DNA of 64,000 nucleotides from Apodemus sylvaticus (GCF_947179515.1 NC_067492.1:13818416-13882415); one strand, 5' to 3'; positions 1-11,117 are shown, counted from the stretch's first letter. Notes: generated by a model not told the origin, from the letters alone. Numbers and translations: made by a program.

Positions 1-136
1 GGGAAGCAGGATTAGGTGGGTTGGTGAGCAAGCAGGGAGAGTGGGGAAGGGATAGGGGATTTTTGGGGGGGAAAGAAGGAAGGGGGTAACATTTGAAGTG
101 TAAATAAAGAAAATATCTAATAAAAAATGAAAAAAG
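1..136 (+). mobile_element. LINE-1 3' UTR end with A-rich tail
   Basis: The window opens in the G-rich 3' untranslated end of a murine LINE-1: a purine/G-rich stretch, then the diagnostic block aacatttgaagtgtaaataa, then an A-rich tail with AATAAA-like motifs. The body lies upstream of the window, so only the terminus is visible. Sense strand follows from the tail being on the right. Confidence 0.85.
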
Positions 137-144
137 ATGAATTA

Positions 145-405
145 TACTATATGTGTGCACGTATGTCTAAACTTGGGTGCACTCACAGACCTGGCATCTA
201 GGTCCGTGATATTAACCTGGCAACTAGATATTAAGATGAGCCTTTCAGGGGATTATGATGTATGCATATAACTGAATGAATGTGTGTAATACATAGGTGT
301 GTGCACATAGGCTACATGTGCATGCTATATGTAAAGGAGTGTTTATGTGTAGTGCTACACATACATATGTATAGCAAGTGGGTGCATGTGTATGGGGATA
401 GAGAA
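145..405. repeat. TG-rich low-complexity DNA
   Basis: Degenerate alternating purine-pyrimidine sequence rich in TGTG, TGCA and CATA. It may be the decayed microsatellite tail of an antisense SINE, but no SINE body is recognisable next to it. The following bases to about 770 show nothing I recognise apart from two similar CATAATTCCTG stretches near 697 and 729. Confidence 0.5.
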
Positions 406-769
406 TGCATCTGTTTTGCCATGGTCTCATCCTTACCATCCCTGTGTTTCCTGTTTTCATTCGCAATGTTAGATGCACATGTTTTCTTAAAGGAACTTTC
501 CCAGAAACCTTTGCTTTGCCCTTTCCTCACGCATCATGTCACCATGTTATCTACAGGATTAGTATGTCCCAACAGAGACATGCATTGAACACTTCTGCAC
601 TATTATGATGTCCTAGGAAATGGCCATCTTATTTAGATTCCTCATATACAATTTGAAGTTCATGAGTATGCCACTGTAATCGATCCCATCTACCTGCATA
701 ATTCCTGTAATATCAACTACCCACCTACCATAATTCCTGCAATATTAATGATTGGTCAGTTGTTGGATT

Positions 770-962
770 CAACTCCTTGGGTGCCTTTTCTCTTTGATCT
801 TCATACAAGCACCTGTGGTACGTACATGAGATATTTTTTCCTCCTCTACTTCACACAAAGGAAGCTGAAAGAGAAGGTAACTTGTCCTAGGTCACTTAGT
901 AGCTGGTGAACACCAAAGAGGTCAGAAGTGTTTGCTTCTAACCAGGTCGGTAGTGTCCTTTT
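770..962 (+). mobile_element. MIR SINE fragment
   Basis: An ancient tRNA-derived mammalian SINE remnant. The core and 3' half are recognisable: a 'gaagctgaaagagaaggtaac' type segment followed by a 'ggtcacttagtagctggtga' type segment, the usual MIR order of 'gaaactgaggcacagagaggt' and 'ggtcacacagctagtaagtgg'. Heavily diverged, as expected for the family. Confidence 0.6.
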
Positions 963-964
963 CC

Positions 965-1544
965 ATGTTCCTTTAGCATGGCTGTTGGCTAAACCTCAGA
1001 CCATGTTTGATACAAATCTTTACAGAGAGTGATAAATTACTCATCTTTCTCTTGGGCATAGGAGAGTGTACCTAAAGCCAGTCATAAAATATGGGAGAAA
1101 GTTGATGGCCAACTCCACCCTTCTAAGGACTATTTCCAATGTCCAGTGCTCTGAATTAAACGAAGTGGCTTGTCATAATACCTTCACTGTCTTACATGGA
1201 CTTGAATTGCTTTAATTTGTTGACATGCCCAGAGGGATAGACTGTTTTAAGCACTGAAAACCATCTTAGTCCTTTGATTTTTAACCATGCTGAAATCTCC
1301 CAACTTCTCTTAGATTCCATGATACCTCCACTCCTGGTAAGAAATGGCATCCATCCGTGTACCTGACTGACTGCAAAGCTCAGGCCCTAAGCATGGCTTC
1401 AGGAGTTAAGTCTAGCTTTCTCAGTGATTTTGATTTTCATTAGGGCTATCAAGTAATGGAATTCAGAATAAGATGAGTTATTTTGGAATGGAAGCAAAGA
1501 ATTATGGTCATAAAAGTAGGATTTGTTAAATTCTGGCAAGGTAG
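965..1544. other. Unrecognised unique sequence
   Basis: No repeat, coding or RNA signature recognised. Base composition is ordinary and CpG-poor, and there is no long open frame. Confidence 0.5.
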
Positions 1545-1905
1545 GGATTTGACTTTGCACAGCCACAATATAAATGAATGTAGACTTTGCTAAAAAACTG
1601 TAACTATCATATGATCTAGCTAGATCACCCTTGGGTGTACAGACCCAAGGCCTATAAATCAACATACTGGGGAGACCCTTGCACATCTATGTCAGGCTGA
1701 ACTATCCACAATAATGAGAGAACTGCTAACCTAGATATCCATCTGTAGTTGAACATGACAAAGAAAAGTTGGAATACAAACAGTGAAACTTCATTCGACG
1801 GTTAAGAAATCTTTATAAACATAGGAAATGGGTGGAGCTAGAATTCAGTAAAAGAAATAAAGCCAGATTTATACATATGAAAAACAGGTAGGACTTGTTT
1901 TTTCA
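1545..1905 (+). mobile_element. Old LINE-1 ORF2 3'-region fragment
   Basis: The text follows, with substitutions and small gaps, the distal reverse-transcriptase ORF of old LINE-1s: the 'cagccactatggaa' segment, 'catatgatctagctagatca' (usually a catatgatccagc motif), the 'gcacatctatg...ctatccacaataatgag' segment and the 'gggtggagctagaattcagt' segment near 1831. The reading frame is broken throughout, so this is a dead remnant. A 14-bp palindrome, gatctagctagatc, lies at 1613-1626. Confidence 0.65.
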
Positions 1906-1913
1906 TAAATGAA

Positions 1914-2014
1914 GTCTTGATGTATATATACCCAGTATGGTCATGAACTCTATGATTCTACTGCTTCCACATCTGGAGTGCTGGGGTTATAGTTGTATGT
2001 CCCAACACCTGGCT
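1914..2014 (-). mobile_element. B1-like SINE fragment
   Basis: The right end reads 'ggagtgctggggttatagtt' followed by 'cacctggctt', the reverse complement of the 7SL-derived B1 head. The left part is decayed and lacks a clear poly-T. An old, truncated copy. Confidence 0.6.
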
Positions 2015-2040
2015 TAACCATACAGGTTTGTCCTTTAACC

Positions 2041-2407
2041 AGTATGGTGGTTTGAATGAGGAAGGTCCTCCATACGCTCATGTATTTGAACACTTACTTG
2101 GTCCCTAGTTGGTGATACTCTCTAGGGAGATTGTGGAGTTTTTAGGAGGAGGGGACATACTGGATAAAGCATATCACTGTGGGAGGATTGGAAAGCTTAT
2201 AACTTTGCTACACTTTCAATTCACTCCCTCCAGTATGTGGATGGAGATGTGATTGCACAGCTTCTTGCCCCACCGGCATTTGCTCCCATGTCTCCTCTCT
2301 ATGCTGGACTCTTCTGCCTTTGGGCAGAAAGCCAAAATAAATGTTTTCTTCCTTAAGTGTCCTTTGGTCATGGTGTTTTATCATGCCAACAAAAAGGAAC
2401 TAATGCA
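2041..2407 (+). mobile_element. MaLR-type solitary LTR (MT/ORR1-like)
   Basis: It starts with the 'ggtggtttgaatgagga' block, continues through 'acacttacttggtccctagt' and 'gccaaaataaatg' (the LTR polyadenylation signal region), and ends with 'ggaactaatgca'. This is the layout of rodent MaLR LTRs of about 370 bp. There is no internal retroviral sequence, so it is a solo LTR. The exact subfamily is tentative. Confidence 0.65.
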
Positions 2408-2519
2408 GCCAGTGAGATTAAGTTTTAGCATTCATAAAATCTTCCTTAACCATTGCATAATAATGGCATTCATATACCAACTTATATTATTCATTTTTAG
2501 AAGACAAAGAATTCCGTGC

Positions 2520-2900
2520 ATTTGTAGCGTATAACATAATGTTGTGATACATGTTTGCATTACAAAATGCCTGAACAGAGCTAATGAATACCACTGTTGC
2601 CTCATGTACTTATCACTGGATTCTGGAGATAACGCTTAAAATTAATTCCAGGAAAATTTCAAGTATAGAGTACATTGCTCTTAACTATAGATATTATGTT
2701 ATATAATTCAGTTGGTTTTTTTTTAAACTTATTCCTCCTGCCTTACTAAGACTTCAGGTCTTTGACCAATGTCTTCCTCCTCCTTCCACCATCCCCAAGC
2801 CTTCTGCTCCAGTAACTACCATTCTGTTTTCTGCTTTAAGAAGTACACCTGATTTGATGAGGATTATTCAGGAAACGTGTTTTGCCCCCTGGCAATGAAA
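2520..2900 (+). mobile_element. Ancient mammalian L1M-type 3' UTR fragment
   Basis: It matches the order of landmarks in old L1M 3' ends: 'cctcatgtacttatcact', 'aaaatttcaagtatagag', 'cttaactatagatattatg', 'aacttattcctcctgcctta', then 'ccccaagccttctgctccag' and 'taactaccattctgttttct'. Inserted before the murid radiation. No coding potential. Confidence 0.65.
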
Positions 2901-3081
2901 ATGTGGAACTCTGGTTTTATGAGCATGTGTGGTTTCAATCAAACAAAATTCTACACTTAGTGTACTCCATGTCCCCTACTTAAACATTCTAGATGTCCAC
3001 ATATTTGTCATTTCCAAATCAGAATAAAATCAAAGCAAAACAAAATGCTCCATGTATGCATTCTTCATCTTCCTCCCGTGC

Positions 3082-3201
3082 TGTGCTAGTTAACCTTGAG
3101 TATCAACTCAATAAGATCTAGACTAGCCTAAGAGCCAAATCTCTGGGCATGTCCTGTGAGGGTTTCTACATTGGGTTAAGTGTGTGCAGACCCACCCTAA
3201 C
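3082..3201 (+). mobile_element. 5' part of an older MaLR-like LTR
   Basis: Reads tgtgctagttaaccttgagt, then 'ctctgggcatgtcctgtgag' and 'cagacccaccctaa', which is the 5' half of a rodent MaLR LTR. It is cut off exactly where a second LTR begins at 3202, so it appears to have been the target of that insertion. Confidence 0.5.
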
Positions 3202-3574
3202 TGTGGTAGTCTACGTAAGAATGGCTCCAGTAAGCTCCTAGAGAGTTGAATTATTTGAAAGGATTAGGATGTGCGCCCTTGTTGGATTAGGTGTGGTCTT
3301 ATTAGAGGAAATGTGTCATTGTGGGTGGGCTCTGAGGTTTCAGAAACTCAGTCCCAGTGGCTCATTAGCTCTTCCTGCTGCCTGCTGATGCAGATGTAGC
3401 ACTCGGAGTTCCTTCTCCAGCACCCTGTCTGCCTGTGAGACTCCATGCCTCCCGCCATGATGACAATGGACTAAACCCCCGAACCCGCAAAACAATACCA
3501 ATTAAATGTTTTCTTTAGCAAGCACTGCTGTGGTCAATGTGTTTCTGCACAGCAGCAGAACACTAAATAAGACA
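3202..3574 (+). mobile_element. MaLR-type solitary LTR
   Basis: About 373 bp with TG at the start and CA at the end (tgtggtagtc ... aataagaca). The interior has 'ggtgggctctgaggtttcag', 'gccatgatgacaatggacta' and the 'caattaaatg' polyadenylation region, the typical order for a rodent MaLR LTR. It sits inside or against the older LTR to its left. Confidence 0.65.
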
Positions 3575-4557
3575 TTAACTATATGAGAGGCAACATCCCA
3601 CAGCCTGGTGTTCCAAACTAAGTACAATGAAAGGAGTTGGGCCTGGGTACTAGTTCCCTGACTATGTATGTCGTATTACTAGCTGCGTCCTGCATCCATG
3701 GCCTATTGTGGCCGGTATTCCATGCCAGGATGGGCCATAGCTATATATCTTCCCCAAGATTGATAAAGTCCAAAGCTAGTAGTATTTTGGCAGTTTTTAG
3801 AATGTCTATTCTGCCCTTCCTCTGGCCAGTTTGCTTTTCTCTTCGTCTAGTCACTTAAGGGTGGAATTTAAAGCCTTAGAGGGAAGACTAGAAAAACATC
3901 GCTTTAATATTCTGAGAGTTTTGAAGGGAAGCAAACAGAAGGTATGCATGCTAAGTGGCCCCTTGGGGAGCAGTACAGGCCTGTGGCCTGCTCTGAGGGA
4001 GCCGGAAATCCCTGGCCTAAGATGGTTTGAATCTGTACAGAACAAAGGGAGCTTTTATGAGGTTCCTTTCTACTAGGGCAGGATGCAAAAATTTATGGGA
4101 GTATCAGCTCCCTGATACCAAAGGTTAGCACATCTTTCTAGAGTCTAACATTGGCCATTTTAAAGACACAATAATTGTACTCTTAACAAACATAAACATA
4201 AATGTAACTAATGCAGAGGATTAATGCATGGAATGAAACAGGTTTTGGCTGTTCTCCTTTACTGCTGATGTTGATTTATTTCCATTGGAAAACAAAATGG
4301 TGGAGCATCAGTGAGGGAAGTACATTTTAAAAGGACTCCAAATCCCTTAATGTCTGAGTATGGCCTCTCTGATGGGGACTTTCTTTTGTCGCAGAACATT
4401 CTAGATCTGTGCCGCTGAATGCAGGAGCTGCCAGATCTCTGAAGGTTCCGCACTTGAAATGTACCTGGTATAGTAGAAATGAAATGCTGATCTGCATATT
4501 GTTTTAATAGATTTAGATTTTAATACCCGTGGCTAGTTAGTTTCAACTAGATTGAGC
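3575..4557. other. Unrecognised unique sequence
   Basis: No repeat family, exon or RNA gene recognised. Overlapping 64-81 codon frames on both strands near 3830-4080 are mutual shadows without protein-like features. Confidence 0.45.
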
Positions 4558-4583
4558 ATGACCTTTTTTTTTTTTTCAGGATT

Positions 4584-4621
<38 letters not shown>

Positions 4622-4778
4622 TACATGGGGATAGCGCCTGAGGTAGTCAGAAGAAGGCATCAGATCCCTTGGAGGTAGAGTTACAGGTGTTTGTGAGTTG
4701 CCTGATACAGGTGCTGGGGTCTGAACTCATGATCAAGGAGCAAGAACTCTTAACTGCTGAGCCATCTCCCAGCCTCTA
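4558..4778 (-). mobile_element. B3-like tRNA-derived SINE with GT tail
   Basis: Antisense copy: a T run and a (GT)n tract at about 4584-4615 form the tail on the left. The right end, 'actgctgagccatctcccag', is the reverse complement of the tRNA-like head shared by B2 and B3. The middle 'ggagttacaggtgt'-type segment favours B3 over B2. Confidence 0.7.
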
Positions 4779-5249
4779 AGCAGTTCTTTCTTATTTATAG
4801 ACATGCCCTGTTTTTTTAATCTGCCCTTTTGTTTTCAGTATTGGGAGTTGAACATATATATGTTAACATATATACATGTTAAGCAATGGCTTTACCTCTG
4901 TCCTGTATTTCCAGACCTCAATGTCTATTTCTTAAGAGTTAACATAAGCTTTGTGTTATCTTTTAGCCTGAGATTCTATGCTCACTATCTTGACTGACTA
5001 TCTTAATACAGGGGAAATGGAACCTGGAAGTTGTTTGCCTTTAAATCTCACATTGGAATATGACCAGAGTAGAACATTGCATAGTATAATCAAGATGATA
5101 TCCAGTCGGGCTGTGGAATGTTCCTGAATGTCTGTCTTTCTCTTCTGTCCTGTAGGATACTATAAAAAGGTGAATGAAGAAAGCTTTGAGCAGGCCAGAG
5201 GGTATTTATCTTGAGAACATTCAAACATTGGTCCCAGCATCATTTGGTC
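4779..5249. other. Unrecognised, AT-rich
   Basis: AT-rich sequence with repeated ACATATATA words near 4850-4880. Nothing else recognised. Confidence 0.4.
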
Positions 5250-5420
5250 CTAGCCTTAAGCATGTATGTAAGGTGCTCAGATCCTTTTGTGATAATATCT
5301 TTTCCCTCCTGAACAGGAGATAAGCGAGACTCAGGAAGGTGGCCCAGAAGGCCACATGACTTGCATGTTATAGGACTAGAGCCACACCCTAGTACTTGAT
5401 GTCTCCAAATGCTGCCTTTC
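5250..5420 (+). mobile_element. Possible MIR fragment
   Basis: The segments around 'gagactcaggaaggtggccc' and 'ccacatgacttgcatg' resemble the MIR order of 'gaggcacagagaggt' and 'aaggtcacacagct'. Similarity is weak and the ends are unclear. Confidence 0.4.
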
Positions 5421-6609
5421 CTTGCCTCACCTTGCCTGCCTGCCTCTAAGATGTTGGGGGGATGATGTCATCAGATGCAGGTGGGCCTGGACAGGAGTAA
5501 ACTCTATCTTTCATCTTTTCAAATGCCCAAGAATAGACTGTTATCAGCCCCTAAAAACTCTCTAGCAAGATACAAAATTTACATGGCTCTACTCTTTAAA
5601 GATTCTGAACATTTCACTGAGTTTTATTGTTTCTGAGCTGAGAAAGCAGTGTGGGGGCGGGCACTACACATACAGAATACAGCTATGGGACTCAGTGACA
5701 GTCTTTTCCTGTCACAGGGCAGGATTGACTGGCTCAGAACATACAGGCCGCCTAGAGACTTCCCTATTAGAAATCAGCTACCTTGAAACTCCTTTGTTCA
5801 AGTCTATGTGGTCCCCAAAGATTGACCAAGGCCACCCAAAGGGGAAGGAAGCTCACCCCTCCCAGCCCAGGAAGCCCAGTTTGCCGCCAGAGCACAGGCC
5901 CCAGAAAGTCTGAGCTTGCAAGATCCTTCAGGCCGGGACAGCTTTGCTAAGGTCATCAGATCTGCTTCTATATGTGAGCACAGTTGGGGTTGGAGGGGAA
6001 GGAAGAGCAGTTCCCCCTTCTCTGGATGCTTCCCTTTGTTATCCAGGGCCTTGAGAGGTCTGTGTGGGTGGGGAGGGGTGGCTTGGAATCCCACTTCTGG
6101 CCTGGTGCCTGGGGCCCCCAACAACAGATTGCTTCGGAGTCACCAGGCTGGAAGCTGGCCTTGACCCTGTCTATTCCCACCAGCACACGATCACCACGCA
6201 GCCAATTCCAAAAATAGAATGAACTAGGGGGCTGTAGGGCCACCAGGCCCATGTACAAGGGTTGGCCTTCGGGTCCCGGAGCTGCCTTCCTGTTTTCATT
6301 TGTTTCTCCTCATTCTTTCCTGCTGCCATGTGCCCCTCCCTCTTCAGGGCTATCTCTGTGCAGATACCCAGAGTCTGGTGTCCCATATTCTAGGTCACTT
6401 TTCCTGTCCATTCCTGCTGCAGGAGATTGTCACCGATGGCTGTAGCGCTTGGAGACAGGAGAAGTAGGAAGGACCACCCAGCTTCTTATTCCTCAAACCA
6501 TCTCCTGCCAGTGAGAAACTGAGTAACCGCCAGGACCCACACGTCTTCTTTAACCCTTTCAAACCCTGACACCTCAGCTGACATCTTGGATGCTGATTAA
6601 AAAAAAAAA
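5421..6609. other. Unique, moderately GC-rich stretch
   Basis: Repeat-poor with higher GC than its surroundings, especially 5640-6500. Overlapping open frames of 60-122 codons on both strands carry no recognisable domain or splice context. GC content alone gives such frames. It could hold regulatory DNA, but I see no decisive motif. Confidence 0.35.
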
Positions 6610-6624
6610 TGTCTGGATCAGGAA

Positions 6625-6715
6625 CACAACTATTCACCAGCTGTGTGATCTCATATACATCACCTCCAGGCCTCGGTTTCTTCTTCTTCCTAAGGAAGTG
6701 TTCTCCACTGTTCTG
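6625..6715 (-). mobile_element. MIR SINE fragment
   Basis: Reads 'cagctgtgtgatctcatata' then 'cctccaggcctcggtttctt', the reverse complement of the MIR 3' core ('ctgtgtgaccttgggcaagt', 'cctcagtttcctcatctgt'). Good order and spacing for a diverged copy. Confidence 0.6.
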
Positions 6716-7538
6716 TGTTCTCCTGTGTATACAGTGAGTCTGTGACATGGCAGACTCTTTCATTAGCCCTCAGTATCATCTTTCTTCTCTGTAAGGATCA
6801 AGATACAGGAGGAGCACACACACACTAGCTTGAGGCACAGGTGCAGATTCTCAGAGCTTGGGAGAGAGTTCTTGAGAAATGAGAGAGAACCGTTCAAGTT
6901 ACGACAATTTGCCCCAGGTTCTGGGATGTGTCAGTGTTGTAGATGTCTGCGAGGGGCTAGGATGATGAGAGAGTGAGCAGCTAACCCTGTGGTGATAGGA
7001 AAATACAAACGTAGCGATGGTGATGGGTGGCCCTGAGAGTGGTGGCAGAAGTGATAGCTTAGCAACAGTGGTATAATAGTGCCAACAATGACAACACTAT
7101 TGGTGGTAATTCAGTGTTACCGTTGCAATGAGGGTAGTCACAGGAGTACCAGCAGTACTAGAGAGCAGTGACTATGCTTAACCCTTTCATGGACAGTTTC
7201 TATTCCTTCTCCATCTCATTTGATCTTCCCAAGATCATGCCTCCACCTCCAAATGAAGCACTATTCTCTCTGCAAGCTCAAGGTGGGTACATGCATGTGG
7301 GAAAGGTAAGTAGGATTCAATGCCAGCGGGAGAAGGGATGACCTAATCATCCAGTCAGGCTTCTCAGGAGCTGCCTAGCAAGGCTTTGGTATCTAGGATG
7401 GCCTTGGTTTCAGAGCAGTGATGGCGCCTCCAGGCTGGGTGACTAAGATTGCTGTCAAGATGGTCAGGTTCTCAACAGCTTTTGGTAGCCAGGAAAGCCA
7501 GAGTACAGGGTGTTTAAGGCAGCAGAGTGGCAGCATGC

Positions 7539-7539
<1 letters not shown>
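6716..7539. other. Mostly unrecognised; possible weak MIR at 7170-7300
   Basis: The segment near 7200-7280 (catctcatttgatcttccca ...) weakly resembles the MIR centre. 6990-7150 is rich in GTGGTGAT/AACAGTGG-like trinucleotide words. Nothing else recognised. Confidence 0.3.

Positions 7540-7586
<47 letters not shown>
7540..7586. repeat. (AC)n microsatellite
   Basis: Uninterrupted AC dinucleotide run of about 46 bases. Cys-Val or Thr-His reading frames here are artefacts of the tract. Confidence 0.95.
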
Positions 7587-7589
<3 letters not shown>

Positions 7590-7644
7590 TCTGTGATCTT
7601 AGGCATGAGATGGTGGCCAGCTTCTATTCAGTGCCTCTGCACTG

Positions 7645-8020
7645 GTTACTGGGACCAAATACCTCATACAAGCAACTTAAAGGAGAAAAGATATATTTTT
7701 GGTTCATGGTCGGTGGGATACAGTCCACTATGGTGGGGAAAGCAGGGCATTAGTAAGCCACAATCTTAGCAGCAGGGGCAGGATGTAGCTGGTCACATCA
7801 CAGCAGCTGATCAAGAAGTGGACAGTTTGACATGAAATGGAATCTGGGCTGGGCTATAACCTTCCAGAGCCTGACTTCAGTGACTCCTCTCCACCAGCCA
7901 TTTCTCCTACCTTCCAAAGTATCCATGACATCCTGAAACAGCACCACCAGCTGAGGACCAAGTTTTTAAACACATGAGCCCTAGGATGAGGACACCTTTC
8001 CCATTCTGGTCACAACAAGC
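7645..8020 (-). mobile_element. MaLR-type LTR, antisense
   Basis: The left end 'ggttactgggaccaaatacc', then 'gtggtggggaaagcagggca'-type text, and the right end 'accaccagctgaggaccaag' plus 'aaacacatgagccctaggat' are reverse complements of the rodent MaLR LTR end and start. About 375 bp, which suggests a nearly full-length solo LTR. Confidence 0.6.
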
Positions 8021-8239
8021 TCCCTTTATTGCCTATAGTCTGGTTGTCCCACTTTGTCCCCAACCAGCCTCTTATGGTGCCCTGATGCTATGAAAGCTTC
8101 CTGAAGGTGCCCTGTCATTCATTCTGGGCGTACAGGGTCTCAGGTCCCATCTGTAGCCTCTTGGGATGAGAACTCCTCCCAGCAGTAAAAGGGCCAGCAC
8201 ATGCTCATCTCGTCCTGTGTGCTTCCAACCATATTTTTA

Positions 8240-8545
8240 TGGAAGTGGAAATGATGGGTCATTGATTAAGGGCTTGCTAGGTAAACATGAAAGCTGGAGT
8301 TCAGATCCTTATCACCCACCTAAATAATGCTGACCACCTGTATTTGCAACCTTGGGAGGTAGAGGCAGAGAATCTTCACAACAGCTTAGCTGACAGGACT
8401 AACCATATTGATGAGCTCTGGCTTTGATTAAAATAGCCTGTCTCGTTGTTGACTGATGTAGTGAGGATGACATAGTGAGAGAGCATTGTTCCTGACATTG
8501 GCCTTGGGCCTCCATGTGCATGCACATACACACCACACACTCTCG

Positions 8546-8596
<51 letters not shown>

Positions 8597-8600
8597 GTAT
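8240..8600 (+). mobile_element. tRNA-derived rodent SINE (B2/B3 superfamily) with CA tail
   Basis: The head has 'agggcttgctaggtaaacat' and 'gctggagttcagatcc' (box-B-like). Next comes a 'gcaaccttgggaggtagagg' segment and a 'gacattggccttgggcctcc' segment, ending in the (CA)n tail at 8549-8595. The long form has a B1-like centre. Confidence 0.6.
8549..8595. repeat. (CA)n microsatellite
   Basis: Uninterrupted CA run forming the 3' tail of the SINE on its left. Confidence 0.95.
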
Positions 8601-9569
8601 TTGATACAATAAGTGAATAATATCATCTACTTTTAAAGACAAGAACAAGAAACTTAAAACCACTCATAGTTAGAGCCTAACCTTGCTTCCCTTAGTGAAT
8701 ATTACTAAGATCAACTTTCCATGGGCTGGAGGGATTGCCCCCATGATCAGGATCACATGGTAGGCATAGATAAATTGTATTTACCCCCAAAGGATTAGAT
8801 TGTGTTTAGTTAGCTAGGGCTGGTTTATGCTTCATAAATGAAGCAACTTAATCAGCAGGTTGTCATTGGTGCTCAGATTTTATTTGTGTTTTCTGTCACA
8901 ACCATCTCTCTACAAGACCTCTTTACACCTGAATCTGAGCCTCTGGGGACTTCAGTGTGAGTTCTAACTTGTGCAATTATTTCCAACAATGCAATCTAAA
9001 AATGCAATGCATGAAGAAAATGGCTTTCCGTAAACACCAAATCGTTCTTTCTTATGACAAACTCTATTGAAAGCACTCACTTTCAATGTGTTTAGCTTTA
9101 CAAATTACTCATTTCATACAACTTTGATAGTCAAGTGAAATGGCACTTTATACATTTATTTACTACTGAACTCAATGGACATATTTTTATCTGTGATTAT
9201 TTTCATTCTCTCTTCTATGCTGTCTCTTCTATGGATTGTCTCTCTTTTTCCCTCCTTAATTCATTATGTAAAAACACATGATTGTTGATGATTTCCCACC
9301 GCTCTTTGTATAGGGTGCATTTACACTGAATTCCATGTTCATCTCTTGTCTTTTGATTCTACTTATATTTTAACATGTGTACTATTTAGTTTGTTAATGA
9401 AGTCTTTTGAGTGAAAGTTTTTTCTTGGTGTGCTCAGTCTGTGCTTAGACTGGTACATATGTTAATTTTTCACCCATGCTTTCTCCATTTAAGTTATCTT
9501 TTAAAGTACATTTCTACAAAGTTAGTGGTGAGAGGTATGCTAAGAAGAGCATATAGTGTTAGAGAACAT
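8601..9569. other. Unrecognised AT-rich sequence
   Basis: AT-rich and CpG-poor. Parts of 9060-9500 could be decayed antisense LINE-1, given the L1-like block to the right, but I cannot align them. Confidence 0.35.
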
Positions 9570-9674
9570 CTTTCAGGACTTGGACCCACCTACCATGTGG
9601 GTCCTGGATTCAAAAACATAGGTTATTGGGTTTGGTGGAAAGTTTTTATCTTACCAACCATCTTACCAGCCCTA
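9570..9674 (-). mobile_element. B2/B3-type SINE head, antisense
   Basis: 'accatgtgggtcctggattc' and 'ccaaccatcttaccagccc' are the reverse complement of the box-B and 5' head of a B2/B3 SINE. It interrupts AT-rich LINE-like sequence. Confidence 0.5.
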
Positions 9675-9684
9675 AATTATTTTT

Positions 9685-9805
9685 ATATCTGACTTTTAAA
9701 TCTTCAATACATTTATAATTTACTTTATTATATAGTTTGAGAAGTTAGATTGATTTTTATAATGAATGACCATTTTTCTAAGATGCCTCCTGTGGTTTTG
9801 ATATT
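9685..9805 (-). mobile_element. LINE-1 ORF2 fragment, antisense
   Basis: 'aaatcttcaatacatttata', then 'tatagtttgagaagttagat' and 'aatgaatgaccatttttcta' follow the reverse complement of a conserved stretch of LINE-1 ORF2. Short and heavily mutated. Confidence 0.5.
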
Positions 9806-9989
9806 TATTCTGCCCTAGTTTTACTTACTTATGTAAGTGTACACACACACACCTGTTTTAAGCACACATCAGCTCACTGATATATGTATTTATTGACTCC
9901 TGTAGTAGGACAAAACTCTCTAACTGCAGTTTTGTGAACCATTTTTGTATCTGTTAAAGCAACTGTCCTAATTTTTGCTTTTCCAGTTA

Positions 9990-10205
9990 AGAGGAAGATG
10001 CTAAGGGTATAGGCCAGTTGGCAGAGTGCTTATCCAGCATGCATGAAGCCCTGGGTTCAGTTCCCAGTACCACACAAAGCGGATATGCTAGTGCTTGTCT
10101 CTAATTCTGGAGTAAGGACGTTAGGAGTTCAAGGTCATCCTTGATGACATAGCAAATTCAAGCTCAGCTTGAGCTACAGGAGGCTCTGTCTCACAAAATC
10201 CACAG
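9990..10205 (+). mobile_element. B4 SINE
   Basis: A two-part SINE. The ID-like head has 'ggcagagtgcttatccagca' and 'ccctgggttcagttcccagt'. The B1-like second half has 'aggagttcaaggtcatcctt' and 'gctacaggaggctctgtctc'. This ID-plus-B1 architecture defines B4. A GATA tract follows immediately as a tail expansion. Confidence 0.75.
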
Positions 10206-10422
10206 GTAAGCTGGTAAGTAGGTAAACTATAGGTAGGTTAAATATAAGATAGATAGATGATAGATAAATACTTAGATAGATAGAGAGATAGATAGATAGA
10301 TAGATACAAATAGACAGATATTAGAAAGATATATAGATGGCAAATAAACTGATGATGAACAGACATCATCAATAAATATAGATGATAGATAATATATAGA
10401 AAACAAATAAACAGGTAGGCAG
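10206..10422. repeat. Degenerate (GATA)n tract
   Basis: Imperfect AGATAGAT/GATAAATA repeats starting from the B4 tail, most regular near 10275-10310. It ends in a T run and short CT run at 10423-10441. Confidence 0.85.
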
Positions 10423-10441
10423 GTTTTTTTTTTCTCTCTCT

Positions 10442-11036
10442 CAATGCAGTTTGCAGAACAGAATGCACGTTTGGCAGCTAGGATAACAGAACACATATTT
10501 GAATTCCAGAATGAGAGGCTGTCAACTCTGTGGACTGTAGGGCTGAGACCCATGTTGCCCATCTGTGAAATGGGGTGGAAGGGTATACCCATAATACATG
10601 GATGCCACAGAAGCCTTCATCAAACCAAGAGCAGACCTGCAAGTGCTCAGCCAATGGCCGTGGGCATTCTTAGGTTCCTGGGTTTCACGTTCCTTCCCTG
10701 ACCTCATCTGGTGGGTGAAGAGATGCCAGCTGCTGCTCTGGCACCCAGGGCACCTGGGTTTGAATTCTGCTGTTTGGACATTTCAAGGCAGCAGATCTCA
10801 TGGCATCTCAACAATTTCTAGGAGCCATCTGTTCTCAAGTTCATGTGCAGCAAACAGCAACCTGTCCCCACCTGAAAGACTGATGTGTTCAGACAAACAG
10901 GATGCAAGCCAGGGTAGCTTACTTCCAAGGTCACATTTGATGGTGGAAATACAAGAATACTGGTTCTGGCCTTGAAGGGCAGCTCTTCTGGCCCACTGTT
11001 GTGTGAGCTTAGCATTTCACTTAACTTCAATACCTA

Positions 11037-11037
<1 letters not shown>
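10442..11037. other. Unique sequence, moderately GC-rich
   Basis: No repeat recognised, apart from a weak antisense MIR-like stretch near 11005-11035 (gtgtgagcttagcatttcac). Overlapping frames of 61-125 codons on both strands have no protein-like character. Confidence 0.35.

Positions 11038-11115
<78 letters not shown>
11038..11115. repeat. (CT)n microsatellite
   Basis: About 78 bases of CT with a single early interruption. A homopyrimidine tract of this length is a mirror repeat that can form a triplex (H-DNA) in supercoiled DNA. Confidence 0.95.

Positions 11116-11117
<2 letters not shown>

Noticed and set aside
2041..2407. Possible endogenous retrovirus with coding capacity
   Set aside because: Only LTR sequence is present here and at the other LTR sites; no gag, pol or env similarity was seen between any pair.
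5640..6500. Possible CpG island or promoter
   Set aside because: GC is raised but CpG remains sparse, and no TATA, initiator or exon context is evident.
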